Part shown: in pieces, positions 17,539 to 26,959 of the stretch
Numbering within the stretch: the stretch's first letter is position 1
Layout of the letters: each line of letters starts with the position of its first letter
Assembly (NCBI GenBank): GCA_016719895.1
Contig: JADJYG010000017.1
Span: 127,292 to 191,291, forward strand
Source: Saprospirales bacterium
GTDB lineage: Bacteria > Bacteroidota > Bacteroidia > Chitinophagales > Saprospiraceae
Length of the DNA stretch: 64,000 nt
Direction of reading: 5' to 3'
Translations under genes and position numbers: made by a program
The notes under the pieces: model-generated
What the model saw: the letters and a program-made list of their open reading frames with translations, nothing else
Database searches by the model: none
Told to the model about the DNA's origin: nothing

Positions 17539-19467
17539 ATGGAAAACAAAGCGATCCTGTCCACCGAACAAACCCGCTTCGAAAAAATTCCCACCCAGAT
17601 TTTTGACACCTCTGCGGACGCCTCCCGGACGGTTGCCAGCGAAATAGCGGACCTGATCCGGCGCAAAACCGAAAAAGGGGAAAAATGCGTGCTCGGGCTC
17701 GCCACGGGGTCCACACCCACCAGCGTTTATGCCGAACTGGTGCGGCTGCACCAGCAGGAAGGCCTGAGTTTTCGCAACGTGGTGACCTTTAATCTGGATG
17801 AATATTACCCCATGCCGCCCGACGCTTTGCAGAGCTACGTGCGTTTTATGAAGGAATATTTGTTCGATCACGTGGATATCCTGCCGGAAAACATTCACAT
17901 TCCCGACGGTACCATTACCAAAGAACACATTGCCCAGTTTTGCGCGGAATATGAAGCAAAAATCAGGTCCTTTGGCGGGCTCGATCTCCAGGTGCTGGGC
18001 ATCGGCCGCACCGGCCATATCGGTTTTAACGAACCCGGCTCGGGTGAAAATTCCCGTACCCGCCTGATCACACTCGACCATATCACGATTACCGATGCCG
18101 CCAGCGACTTTTTCGGTGAAGAAAATGTGCCACGCAAGGCCATTACCATGGGCGTCGGCACCATCATGGCTGCCCGCCGGGTTATCCTCATGGCCTGGGG
18201 CGAGGGCAAGGCGAAGATTATCCGGGAAGCCGTCGAAGGCCCGGTCAGCGACCACGTGCCGGCCACTTACCTGCAAAAACACCCGCAGGCCTCGGTTATC
18301 CTCGACACGGCGGCATCCGCCGAGCTGACCCGCATCAAAACCCCCTGGCTGGTCGGAGAGGTGAAATGGGACGTCCTGCTGATCAAAAAAGCCGTCATCT
18401 GGCTGGCGCTCAAAATCGATACGCCCATTCTCAAACTGACCAACCGCGACTACATGGACAATGGTATGGGCGATATCATTACCGAATTCGACACCGCCTA
18501 CAATATCAATATCAAGGTGTTCAACGACCTGCAACGCACCATCACGGGATGGCCGGGCGGCAAACCCAATGCCGACGACTCTACCCGGCCCGAACGCGCG
18601 TTTCCGGCAAAAAAACGCTGCATCATCTTCAGCCCCCATCCTGATGACGATGTGATCTCCATGGGCGGCACCTTCATCCGCCTGGTCGATCATGGGCACG
18701 ATGTGCACGTGGCCTATCAGACCTCCGGTAATATTGCTGTTTTCGACGACGATGTGGTGCGCTTTGCCGATTTTGTCAACGATTTTCACGAAGCCTTCGG
18801 GCTGGAAAAGGCGGTCACCAGCCTGATGTTTGAAGGAATCAAACGCAAAATCCAGGAAAAGCCGCCCGGCGAGGTGGATGCCGCGGAAGTACAGCGCATC
18901 AAGGGCCTGATCCGCCGCAGCGAAGCCAAGGCAGGTTGCCGGTACGTAGGCATCGACGACAGCCACGCGCATTTTCTCGACCTGCCGTTTTACGAAACCG
19001 GCAAGGTGAAGAAAAAACCACTCGGCGAAGAGGATATCCAGATCACGATTGACTTGCTGAACGAAATACAACCGCACCAGATTTACGCCGCCGGCGACCT
19101 CTCCGACCCCCACGGTACGCACCGCGTGTGCCTGGAGGCTATTTTCCGGGCCATCGCCCGCCTGAAAAAAGAAAACTGCGCCTGGCTCAGGGATTGTTAC
19201 GTCTGGCTGTACCGGGGCGCCTGGCAGGAGTGGGAAATTGAAAATATCGACATGGCGGTGCCGCTGAGCCCGGAAGAACTCCTGCGCAAACGCCGGGCGA
19301 TATTCAAACACCAGTCGCAAAAAGACCGCCCGCTCTTCCCCGGCCACGATGCCCGAGAGTTCTGGCAGCGCGCCGAGGCGCGCAACAGCGGTACGGCCAA
19401 GTTGTACGACCAGCTAGGCCTGGCGGAGTACGAGGCCATCGAGGGGTTCCGGCGGTATTATTTCTGA
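17539..19467 (+). CDS. nagB: Glucosamine-6-phosphate deaminase fused to a PIG-L/LmbE deacetylase domain
   Basis: A 642-residue two-domain enzyme. Residues about 15-280 are NagB-like: LGLATGSTPTSVY, TFNLDEYYPM (catalytic Asp) and GIGRTGHIGFNEPGSG, with the catalytic His in the segment that follows. This part would convert glucosamine-6-phosphate to fructose-6-phosphate and ammonia. Residues about 360-600 are a PIG-L/LmbE-type zinc deacetylase (IIFSPHPDDDVISMGG, and DPHGTHRVCLEA near residue 525). The second domain could remove an acetyl group from an amino sugar so that two successive steps sit on one chain. Such fusions are found in Bacteroidota. The start ATG is preceded by an inverted AACCGCAT site. 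A terminator follows at 19483. Confidence 0.92.
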   Translation: MENKAILSTEQTRFEKIPTQIFDTSADASRTVASEIADLIRRKTEKGEKCVLGLATGSTPTSVYAELVRLHQQEGLSFRNVVTFNLDEYYPMPPDALQSYVRFMKEYLFDHVDILPENIHIPDGTITKEHIAQFCAEYEAKIRSFGGLDLQVLGIGRTGHIGFNEPGSGENSRTRLITLDHITITDAASDFFGEENVPRKAITMGVGTIMAARRVILMAWGEGKAKIIREAVEGPVSDHVPATYLQKHPQASVILDTAASAELTRIKTPWLVGEVKWDVLLIKKAVIWLALKIDTPILKLTNRDYMDNGMGDIITEFDTAYNINIKVFNDLQRTITGWPGGKPNADDSTRPERAFPAKKRCIIFSPHPDDDVISMGGTFIRLVDHGHDVHVAYQTSGNIAVFDDDVVRFADFVNDFHEAFGLEKAVTSLMFEGIKRKIQEKPPGEVDAAEVQRIKGLIRRSEAKAGCRYVGIDDSHAHFLDLPFYETGKVKKKPLGEEDIQITIDLLNEIQPHQIYAAGDLSDPHGTHRVCLEAIFRAIARLKKENCAWLRDCYVWLYRGAWQEWEIENIDMAVPLSPEELLRKRRAIFKHQSQKDRPLFPGHDAREFWQRAEARNSGTAKLYDQLGLAEYEAIEGFRRYYF

Positions 19468-19482
19468 GGGCCCGAAGTTTCG

Positions 19483-19503
19483 GCGGGCCGTTGCCCGCTT
19501 TTT
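19483..19503 (+). terminator. Intrinsic terminator after the NagB/PIG-L gene
   Basis: GCGGGC (19483-19488) and GCCCGC (19493-19498) form a 6-bp stem with the loop CGTT, followed by TTTTT (19499-19503). It lies 16 bp after the stop codon. Confidence 0.75.
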
Positions 19504-19598
19504 ATTTCGAAATTGTAGCTGCACGGCGCCAATTGGTCATTGCCGGCGGGTATCGTCCTTCTCTTCTCAACCCGGGGGCAGAGGGTAAGTTGACCCGG

Positions 19599-20228
19599 CT
19601 ACCGTTTTTCGCCGATAAACATAAAATACCGCCACAAACCTCCCCAGCCCTTGCGTATCTCCTGAAATACCGCTGTCGTCTGTTTTGCCAAAACGGGCAG
19701 CAAGTGGGCATCGATCCGGACGTTGTGGCGCTGCATCCACCAGTTCAGTCCGGCAGAACGGGTGTCGTGAAAGTCCACAACAGCCAGGAAGCCTCCCGGT
19801 TTCAGATCCGCCCGCGCCTGTTCGATGGCGGCCTCCCAGCCGGGATTGAACATCGTGAGCGAATAGGAAAACAGGATGATATCGGCCGGCTCAGGCAAGC
19901 GAAACTGATCGGCGCCGTAGGGTTGTTCGAATAATTGCACCCGCCCGGAATACCGGGAAGTGGCTTTAGATGCTTTCCGCAACATATCCGGCGACACATC
20001 GATGCCGACCAGCCGCCATTCCGGATGCATACGGGCGAGATGGAGGAGGTTGCGGCCTGTTCCGCAGCCCACCTCCGCCACCACCGTCTCGCTTCCGAGG
20101 GCGGGCAGGCGTCGCAGCATGGCCTGCCGGCCAAATAAAAACGTCCAGCGCGTGGCGTCGTAAAGGACCGCGTGCCACTTGTAATAGCGCTTCATGGCGC
20201 TGTTTTGTGCTGAAGTGTTCTCCTCCAT
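19599..20228 (-). CDS. Class I SAM-dependent methyltransferase, BtaB-like
   Basis: A 209-residue Rossmann-fold methyltransferase. The SAM-binding motif I is VAEVGCGTGRNLLHLA at about residues 49-64, followed by GIDVSPDML (acidic residue of motif II) and LKPGGFLAVVDFHD in the second half. The N-terminal pattern YYKWHAVLYDATRWTFLFGR resembles BtaB, the N-methyltransferase of betaine-lipid (diacylglyceryl-trimethylhomoserine) synthesis, and the length matches. The usual partner btaA is not in the window, so the specific role is only a suggestion; another lipid or small-molecule methyltransferase is possible. It lies 59 bp upstream of the stop codon of the giant T9SS protein gene on the same strand. 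Confidence 0.75.
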   Translation of the reverse strand: MEENTSAQNSAMKRYYKWHAVLYDATRWTFLFGRQAMLRRLPALGSETVVAEVGCGTGRNLLHLARMHPEWRLVGIDVSPDMLRKASKATSRYSGRVQLFEQPYGADQFRLPEPADIILFSYSLTMFNPGWEAAIEQARADLKPGGFLAVVDFHDTRSAGLNWWMQRHNVRIDAHLLPVLAKQTTAVFQEIRKGWGGLWRYFMFIGEKR

Positions 20229-20287
20229 GTGTGTATTAAATACGGAGCTGTTTAAGGTCCGGCAATATAGTCGTTTTGTACGGGTCG

Positions 20288-23200
20288 TTATTCCAGCCGG
20301 ATCATCTTGCGCGTAGCGCTGCCGGCGCCGGTTTCCAGTTTGTAGTACAACAGGCCGGTGTTGGCCAGTACGGAATTGTCGATCGCTATGGCATTGTACC
20401 CGCGACTGAAAAAGTCGGTGCGCTGAAACAAGGTTCTGCCGGTATCGTCGAAAACGCGCAGGGTGGCCGTTGCAGGCTGCGGCAAATGGAACCCCACGCG
20501 CGTCGTATTGGTCCAGGGGTTTGGCTGGTTTTGATATAGCTCGAATCCGACGCCACTGATCGTGCTGGTCTGTCCGGTATTGAAGCGCAGTTGGATATCC
20601 TGCACGTTGCCGGCTTCGGCGGCATCCGGTCCTGGCAAAGCATAGGCCTCCGCCCGGGTGATCCGGCTGGATACCCCGAGCATTTTACTGAGCAACCCGG
20701 CTGATTCCGCGCGGAACGTGACAGAAAAGTCTGCCGGATCTGTTGTCCCGGATTCCACCGCAAACGATGTGGTCAGGGCGTGTTCTGAAGGAAACACGCC
20801 GAAGTGATCCGCCGTCATACCGGCTCCGGGCTGAATATCCAAAACCTGGAGTCCTGGAAACAACAACGTAAACTGGTAACCAAGCACTGCCGCTTCTGCC
20901 TTCAGGGAAACCGTGAACACTTCGTTTGGAGCCACCATCCGGTCCTGAATATCGAACAACAGGACACCCGCCGTGCGATCATCAGCCCATTGCAGGCTGT
21001 TGGCAATCACATTGCCATTGACGTCTCCGGTTTTTATGGCGATAAAATCCTCTTCCATCTTGTCCGACTGTATATCGGCAATACCCTTCGTTTCCGGGAA
21101 GATGTCCTGGAACGGATTATAGGGATTGGGGAAGCTATAGGCTTTATCCAGGAAGCGCCAGGACGAATTATCCGGCAGGTCTGTGTACACTCCGAGGATC
21201 AGTTTGCGCAGTTCCACAATGTCAAAGGTCGTGATGGATCGGCTGCTGTTGGCATCGGCTGCGATCATTTTATAGGGCGTGTTCAGGGGTTCGAGCCCCA
21301 GAATGTGTTTATTGATCAGTACCAGGTCGAAGGTGCTGACCCCGTTCAGCGGGTCGTTGTCCTTTACCGGTGTGACAACGGCATTGGCCGCATAGGGCAG
21401 CGCTTTGGAAAACAGGAAATGCCCTGCGTTGTCCGAACCGGCAAACAGGTTCACCGGCGCCTGTCCGCTGGCCGGACTGCCCTGTATTTGAACGTTCACA
21501 TCTTCCACCCCTTGTCCGGATTCTGTTTGAATGCTGCCGGCCACCGAGGCATTGGCAGCGCCACAGGCCCCGATATTATCCTGAACCAGGATGTATGTCG
21601 CACAAAAATCGGCATTCCCGGCCATGTCCATCACCCATATTTCCACCAGGTTGAAGCCCAGGTCATCGCAATCAAACACATACGTGGTCTGGGGCGTACC
21701 ATCTGGGTTAAACGGAAAGCCATTGCCGGTGTTGGCTTCGCGGATTCCAAAAATGAGCAGGTTGGACGGCGTGCAGTTGTCATAAGCGTCTTTGACGAAA
21801 ACGGATACCTCCACCATACCCATACCCTGCGGCATGATGTTGGTGCTCAGGCCGTTATAACACGACACCGTGGGCGCCTTGCAATCCTTCACCACAAAGG
21901 TGTATTCGCATACCCGTTCGTTGCCGCAGCCGTCCTGTGCGATCCATTTGATCTTATGCGTGCCGTAGGGCAGTTCCGGGATAGTGTAATCGTCGGGGTG
22001 TTCCTGTGTATTCCAGCGCACACAAGCGATTTTGGTGTCGCCATCCACGGTCGTTTGCAGCGCAAAGCGGTATTTTTTGGCAAGCCCAACGGGGCGGCTG
22101 TCGAAACTGTACGGCGTGCCGCCGCTGTAGTTCGGATCGCCGGCATTGCCGAACAGCACCACCCCAGGATCGGGCGGGTTTGTACTGCTGATCACCGTTT
22201 CCATCGTGCCATTGTTGTCGAGATCCAGAAACAACAGGTAACGCAGCTGCACATTAGACCCCGAACAGGCGTCGGATGCCGTGATACACAAATCTGCCGG
22301 AGCTTCGCACAGATCATGCTGACCGCTCAGCGGGTCATACCAGTGCGCAGCATTCCAAAGGGCCGGGTCATTAGTGGTCTGATCGCAAACCTGCACCGGG
22401 CTGGCCGGACACTGGATATCGGGAACTTGTTTGTCTATGATCTTAATGATCTGCTTGTACTTATAACAGTTGGCATTTGCCGACCAGAACGTACTGTAAT
22501 TGGTCGGGAGCGGGTCGCCCGGATTGATACGCACCTCCGTCGGCGCCCAGGGCGCCAGGGTGCCGGCCGGCGATACGGTGGGTCCCACGAGGTTGGAAGG
22601 GTGGTTTAACAGCGCATTGGGGTTGGGGTTGGGCACATAAATACAGGGCTTGTTCGGGTCGAAGGTACACCAGTTGATAACCGTCCAGGTGCGCTCTATT
22701 TTAAAACAGGCATCGGGCACCACGGTAAAGACTTCGTCCTCATGCGAAACGCCGAGCAGTTCGCAATCTTCACCAAAAAATACCGGTGCGCCATAACTGC
22801 CAGACCCGTCGCAGACGCTCAGCACAACATCATGCGGAAAGCGGATGTAGTAATCCTGCTCGTATTCCACCACTACCCGTTGAGTGCATTGGTTGGACAA
22901 TCCGCCGCAATCGTACACCCGGAAACTGCGGGTGATGGTACCCTTGTTGCATACGGTGTCAAACTGCTGGTAGTTGGCGTTTACGATAATCGTATCCACG
23001 CAGCAGTTGTCCGTAGCGCCGGGAGCGCCATAGGCCCATAAGCTGGGGTCAAAATTTTCACAGCTCACCGTCACGTGCGCCGGCGGCAGGCAGCTTGGTT
23101 TGATCTTGTCTTCCACATATACCTGCACCAGACACTCGTTGGAATGGGCCTCTTCAAATTCGAGGTCGACCGGGCCTGGTGGCACATATACATCGTACAC

Positions 23201-26200
23201 CCGCAGGATAACCAGCACTGTATCGTTGATATCCTCGCAGCAAAATTTTACCTGGTCGAAAAAATGATCGGTCGGCTGACAAGTATTCTGTTCCAGCCGG
23301 CGCGCTTTGAACCACACCTCCGAACAATTGTCGTAAGAGCCGTCGTCAAAGGTATTGGCATTTACGAATATCATGCCGTCGATGCCTAAGGCCACCTGGG
23401 TGATCTCATCGCAAGCGGCCACCGGCGGCGACAAATCCTGCACGGTCAACCCGAACGAACACGAACTGGTATTTCCGCAATCGTCTTCCACGGTATACGT
23501 CACGGTATGGGCGCCCAGGGGAAGGCAGGGCGTCAGGCCGAAGGAAACCAGGGTGTCGGGGTCCGACAGGTTATTGCCTGGAAAATTAAGGATAGCGCCG
23601 TCAATGTCATACGTGGTGAGAATGTCGCCGGTGATCGGGTGGCGCACTTCCACTCGCGCCCGGGCCGATTTGATCCTCGAACAAACATCCTCTGCCACCA
23701 CGTCCGGCAAATCGGTCGTCGAACAACAATCCAGGGGATTGGTACTGACGGTCAGGTCGGGCGGACAAGTCAGCGCCGGACCGGCACTGTCCAGTACTTT
23801 TATAATCTGAATATGATATTTGGGATTCGTGTATGGTGGCATGGGACTTGTCGGCGTACACCAATCGTACACGGTCCAGGTCCGGATAATGTCGTAGGTG
23901 CCATCGCAGGAGGTCAGTTTGTTGTCGGCATACGTCGCGGATAGCCTGCAGAATCCGGCATCCGGATAAATTGGAAAATCGATTCCGAAGGCCGTTATAT
24001 ACGGCGCGCCGGTCACTTGCGGACCGGTGAGTACCGGGCCGTCGCTGCAATTGAGCGTGATATCGGCCGGCAGGATCACGTCGGCAATCGATTGCTGTAC
24101 ATAATTGATATATTGGGTACAGGTAGCTTTGTTCCCACTGGGGTCGGTAGCCGTCCAAACCCGGCGTACGTAGCCGATATAATCGTCGGTGCAGGTCAGA
24201 TCGTGCCAGGTATCGCTGTGCGTCAGGGTAAATACGTCGCAATTCTCATCTACCACCGGGTAAGCCGCAGCGAGCCCCAGCACGTTGAACAGATAGTCCG
24301 GCGACGTATTTCCAATCACGCAGCTCATTACGATATTCGTGCAAACCATTTTAGGCGGCAGGTTATCCTTTACCACGACTGAGCCGGTACAATACACGCC
24401 GGAGCAGTTGTCGATGACGCGCACCTGCAAGGTTTTGCCCAGGTGCGAACAATCGACTTTGTTTCCAATATTTACGCCGTTGACGAGCACCTGCACGATA
24501 AACATCGAATCGACATAGGTGCCTTCCAGGATCATATCCGGCAAAATTTCGACCATACCATCCTCATCGAGCGCAATCATCACATTGTCATTGCAAACCA
24601 ATCCGCTGCTGGGCTGGAAGTGCAGGATCATCTGGTCGCTTACCGGCAGGCAAGGCCCGGCCGGGTCGGCGCTGGTCAGGGTCAGTACGACAAAACCAGC
24701 CAGGCGGTCAGCATTGCTGGGCAAATAGGTGGTAGCGCCGGCGAAGGTATTATTCGGCTGAAAGGCGCCACTGCCGGCCGTGCTCCAGGCGCCTGTGCTG
24801 ACCCCGCTGCCATTGGCCTGGATAAACGCGCCTAACAGACTGAGATCGAGGTTTTCATCTTTGCAAATCATGATGTCTTTCCCGGCAGAAACGAGGGGAA
24901 GTTTGTTGATGGTCAGGAGCAGCTTGTCGGAAACGGCAGGACAGGGCCCGGCCGGGTCATTGGTCGTGAAGGTCAGTTGGATCGTGGTACCGTATTCTGC
25001 TGGCGCCGGCGTATAGGTAGTATTTGGAGCAAAAGGATTGGCATAACTGCCGCTGCCGCCGCTCCAGGTACCGCCGGTTGCGCCGCCACCCAGGGAGGCT
25101 GCCAGATTCGCCTGCTGGTTTTGACAAATCGTCTGGTCATTGCCGGCAAAGACTGTCGGCCGTGGGAAAACGGAAATAGTGAAAATAGCCGGCGTGCCGG
25201 CGCAGGTCAGGCTGTTATTTGTAAAAACCGGTGTAGCCGTAATAGTGGCTACCTGTGTCGTATTACCCACATTCAAGGCTGTAAACGAGGGAATATTCCC
25301 CGTACCGGAGGCGCCCAGGCCGATGGAGGTGTTGTTGTTCGTCCAGTTGAACACCGTACCGGCCACAGGGCCGCCGAACACGACGGCCGCCGTCGCGTCG
25401 CCGCTGCACCGCTCCTGGTTGGGCACGGGATTGACGGATGGGGTGGGGTTCACGACAATCGTGAAAATCACCGGGTTGCCGGTGCAGGTCACGCCGTTGT
25501 TGGTGAAGGCAGGGGTAACGGTGATCGCGGCCGTTTGCACCGTCGCACCGGCGTTCAGAGCCGTGAACGAGGGGATATCCCCCGTGCCCGAAGCGCCCAG
25601 CCCGATGGAGGTGTTGTTGTTCGTCCAGTTGAACACCGTACCGGGCACTGCACCGCTGAACGCTATGGCGGCGGTTGCAGTATTGTTGCAAAGCGTTTGG
25701 TTGGGTACCGTGTTCACCGTGGGAATCGGGTTGACCGTCACCAAAACCGACTGCCCCATCACCGGCTGGACGCAGCCAGCCGCATCCTCCACGCTCAGCA
25801 CGGTGTACGTGGTAGTGACAGCCGGCGACACCGGAAAGAGGAGGGTGTCTTTGGCCGTATTGCCGTCCAGATCATCCGGAATAACTACCGGGAAATAGGT
25901 CGTATCCGAAGCGCTGGCAGCTTTTACCATAAGGGTGTATGGCGGTGTTCCATTCATACCGGTGAGCTTCAGGGTGGTGGAAGTCCCGGCACAGATCGTG
26001 GATGGCGCTGCCGGCGCCAACCCGATCGTCGCTGTTGCATTGCAGCAGCCGAAAATAATTTCATCTTCCAGACAGCCGAAGCCCGGCTTACAGATGGTGA
26101 GAATCACCGACTGGCCTGGACTGGCCGGTTGCGTGGCGCTGTAAATTGTAACTCCCATATTATTAATCACGGTGAGTTTCACCACGAGCTGACCCATATT

Positions 26201-26713
26201 ATTTCCGGTGAATTCGACGGAAATGACGTGATTATTACCGATCATGATCGGCGCTGCACAGTTGGACGCGTTGCCCATGGGGTTGGGCGTGCCAACATTA
26301 AAATAAAGGGCGTCGAAGTTGCCATTTTCGGTCAGGAGGTTGATCATACCGTGGCAGTTTTCGCCAAACTGCTGCCCCATTGGACCGTTGGTTAAATTAA
26401 AAATGATATCCAGGCAGCGGTAGCTGGGCTGCATCCCGCAGCAATTGGTTCCCATGGATTGGGAGGTACAGAATTCCTGCCCAACTATATTAAGCATCGA
26501 TGTGGGGTCGATGTTAAACTCGTACCGCGTAGGATTCCCCGCCGGATTACATTGAGCGCATATCTGGCCCGGATGGGCCAACCAAAACAGTACGAATAAA
26601 CAAAGGCTCCATAAAAGAGCCTTTTCCCTGGCCTTGCCAGATCCAGGCATGTTGGTGCAAGCGGACGAAAAACCGGGCATACCATTGCCGCAGCCGAGTC
26701 TGAAATTTCCCAT
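20288..26713 (-). CDS. Giant T9SS-exported multi-domain protein (PKD-like, HYR-like, dockerin-like)
   Basis: A 2141-residue secreted protein. The signal peptide region is LLWSLCLFVLFWLAHPGQICAQ (about residues 34-55); the start may be M1 or M22 (26650). After a Cys-rich N-terminal domain come PKD-like Ig repeats (about residues 230-700), including two nearly identical 94-residue units. Many Cys-containing HYR/adhesin-like repeats follow (about residues 750-1750), then a carboxypeptidase-regulatory-like module, dockerin-like Asp-rich segments (STFDLVLINKHILG and TTFDIVELRKLILG, about residues 1850-1910) and a cohesin-like part. A type A T9SS sorting domain ends the protein (FELYQNQPNPWTN...TRKMIRLE). 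It is likely cell-surface-attached after sorting and may act in adhesion or matrix. A -7 element is at 26747. Confidence 0.88.
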   Translation of the reverse strand: MGNFRLGCGNGMPGFSSACTNMPGSGKAREKALLWSLCLFVLFWLAHPGQICAQCNPAGNPTRYEFNIDPTSMLNIVGQEFCTSQSMGTNCCGMQPSYRCLDIIFNLTNGPMGQQFGENCHGMINLLTENGNFDALYFNVGTPNPMGNASNCAAPIMIGNNHVISVEFTGNNMGQLVVKLTVINNMGVTIYSATQPASPGQSVILTICKPGFGCLEDEIIFGCCNATATIGLAPAAPSTICAGTSTTLKLTGMNGTPPYTLMVKAASASDTTYFPVVIPDDLDGNTAKDTLLFPVSPAVTTTYTVLSVEDAAGCVQPVMGQSVLVTVNPIPTVNTVPNQTLCNNTATAAIAFSGAVPGTVFNWTNNNTSIGLGASGTGDIPSFTALNAGATVQTAAITVTPAFTNNGVTCTGNPVIFTIVVNPTPSVNPVPNQERCSGDATAAVVFGGPVAGTVFNWTNNNTSIGLGASGTGNIPSFTALNVGNTTQVATITATPVFTNNSLTCAGTPAIFTISVFPRPTVFAGNDQTICQNQQANLAASLGGGATGGTWSGGSGSYANPFAPNTTYTPAPAEYGTTIQLTFTTNDPAGPCPAVSDKLLLTINKLPLVSAGKDIMICKDENLDLSLLGAFIQANGSGVSTGAWSTAGSGAFQPNNTFAGATTYLPSNADRLAGFVVLTLTSADPAGPCLPVSDQMILHFQPSSGLVCNDNVMIALDEDGMVEILPDMILEGTYVDSMFIVQVLVNGVNIGNKVDCSHLGKTLQVRVIDNCSGVYCTGSVVVKDNLPPKMVCTNIVMSCVIGNTSPDYLFNVLGLAAAYPVVDENCDVFTLTHSDTWHDLTCTDDYIGYVRRVWTATDPSGNKATCTQYINYVQQSIADVILPADITLNCSDGPVLTGPQVTGAPYITAFGIDFPIYPDAGFCRLSATYADNKLTSCDGTYDIIRTWTVYDWCTPTSPMPPYTNPKYHIQIIKVLDSAGPALTCPPDLTVSTNPLDCCSTTDLPDVVAEDVCSRIKSARARVEVRHPITGDILTTYDIDGAILNFPGNNLSDPDTLVSFGLTPCLPLGAHTVTYTVEDDCGNTSSCSFGLTVQDLSPPVAACDEITQVALGIDGMIFVNANTFDDGSYDNCSEVWFKARRLEQNTCQPTDHFFDQVKFCCEDINDTVLVILRVYDVYVPPGPVDLEFEEAHSNECLVQVYVEDKIKPSCLPPAHVTVSCENFDPSLWAYGAPGATDNCCVDTIIVNANYQQFDTVCNKGTITRSFRVYDCGGLSNQCTQRVVVEYEQDYYIRFPHDVVLSVCDGSGSYGAPVFFGEDCELLGVSHEDEVFTVVPDACFKIERTWTVINWCTFDPNKPCIYVPNPNPNALLNHPSNLVGPTVSPAGTLAPWAPTEVRINPGDPLPTNYSTFWSANANCYKYKQIIKIIDKQVPDIQCPASPVQVCDQTTNDPALWNAAHWYDPLSGQHDLCEAPADLCITASDACSGSNVQLRYLLFLDLDNNGTMETVISSTNPPDPGVVLFGNAGDPNYSGGTPYSFDSRPVGLAKKYRFALQTTVDGDTKIACVRWNTQEHPDDYTIPELPYGTHKIKWIAQDGCGNERVCEYTFVVKDCKAPTVSCYNGLSTNIMPQGMGMVEVSVFVKDAYDNCTPSNLLIFGIREANTGNGFPFNPDGTPQTTYVFDCDDLGFNLVEIWVMDMAGNADFCATYILVQDNIGACGAANASVAGSIQTESGQGVEDVNVQIQGSPASGQAPVNLFAGSDNAGHFLFSKALPYAANAVVTPVKDNDPLNGVSTFDLVLINKHILGLEPLNTPYKMIAADANSSRSITTFDIVELRKLILGVYTDLPDNSSWRFLDKAYSFPNPYNPFQDIFPETKGIADIQSDKMEEDFIAIKTGDVNGNVIANSLQWADDRTAGVLLFDIQDRMVAPNEVFTVSLKAEAAVLGYQFTLLFPGLQVLDIQPGAGMTADHFGVFPSEHALTTSFAVESGTTDPADFSVTFRAESAGLLSKMLGVSSRITRAEAYALPGPDAAEAGNVQDIQLRFNTGQTSTISGVGFELYQNQPNPWTNTTRVGFHLPQPATATLRVFDDTGRTLFQRTDFFSRGYNAIAIDNSVLANTGLLYYKLETGAGSATRKMIRLE
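25262..25735 (-). repeat. Near-identical tandem units within the giant protein gene
   Basis: Two units with a period of 282 bp (94 residues) encode NWTNNNTSIGLGASGTG...IPSFTALN. The 42-bp core starting at 25321 recurs at 25603 with identical sequence, and the flanks differ by scattered changes. This points to recent duplication or gene conversion. Confidence 0.8.
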
Positions 26714-26746
26714 AGTGTGGTTGGTTTTTTATTAAAATGCAACACA

Positions 26747-26754
26747 CAAAAGTA
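26747..26754 (-). promoter_or_regulatory. Candidate -7 element of the giant protein gene
   Basis: Reading on the minus strand the sequence is TACTTTTG (TAnnTTTG), 34 bp upstream of the first ATG (26713). No -33 TTTG at the usual distance. Confidence 0.5.
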
Positions 26755-26893
26755 GAAGCGCTCAGCAGGCAGCTGCCGGACAGTTTGCAACAATTTAAAG
26801 GCTGAAAAAATCAAAAAATATGGCTTAATAATTCCATAAAGCACAAGTTTTCAATTACTTGTTAATTTATAAATCTCCACATTGTTCCGGAAT

Positions 26894-26933
26894 AAAAAGG
26901 GGTTAAACAAGCGTTGATAGCCTGTTTAACCCC
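26894..26933 (-). terminator. Intrinsic terminator of the five-gene zincin/VWA operon
   Basis: On the minus strand an 11-bp perfect stem (26923-26933 with 26899-26909, GGGGTTAAACA) with a 13-nt loop is followed by TTTTTATT. It lies 26 bp after the VWA gene stop codon. Confidence 0.85.
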
Positions 26934-26959
26934 CTGAAATAAAACCGGAGTGGCCAGTC

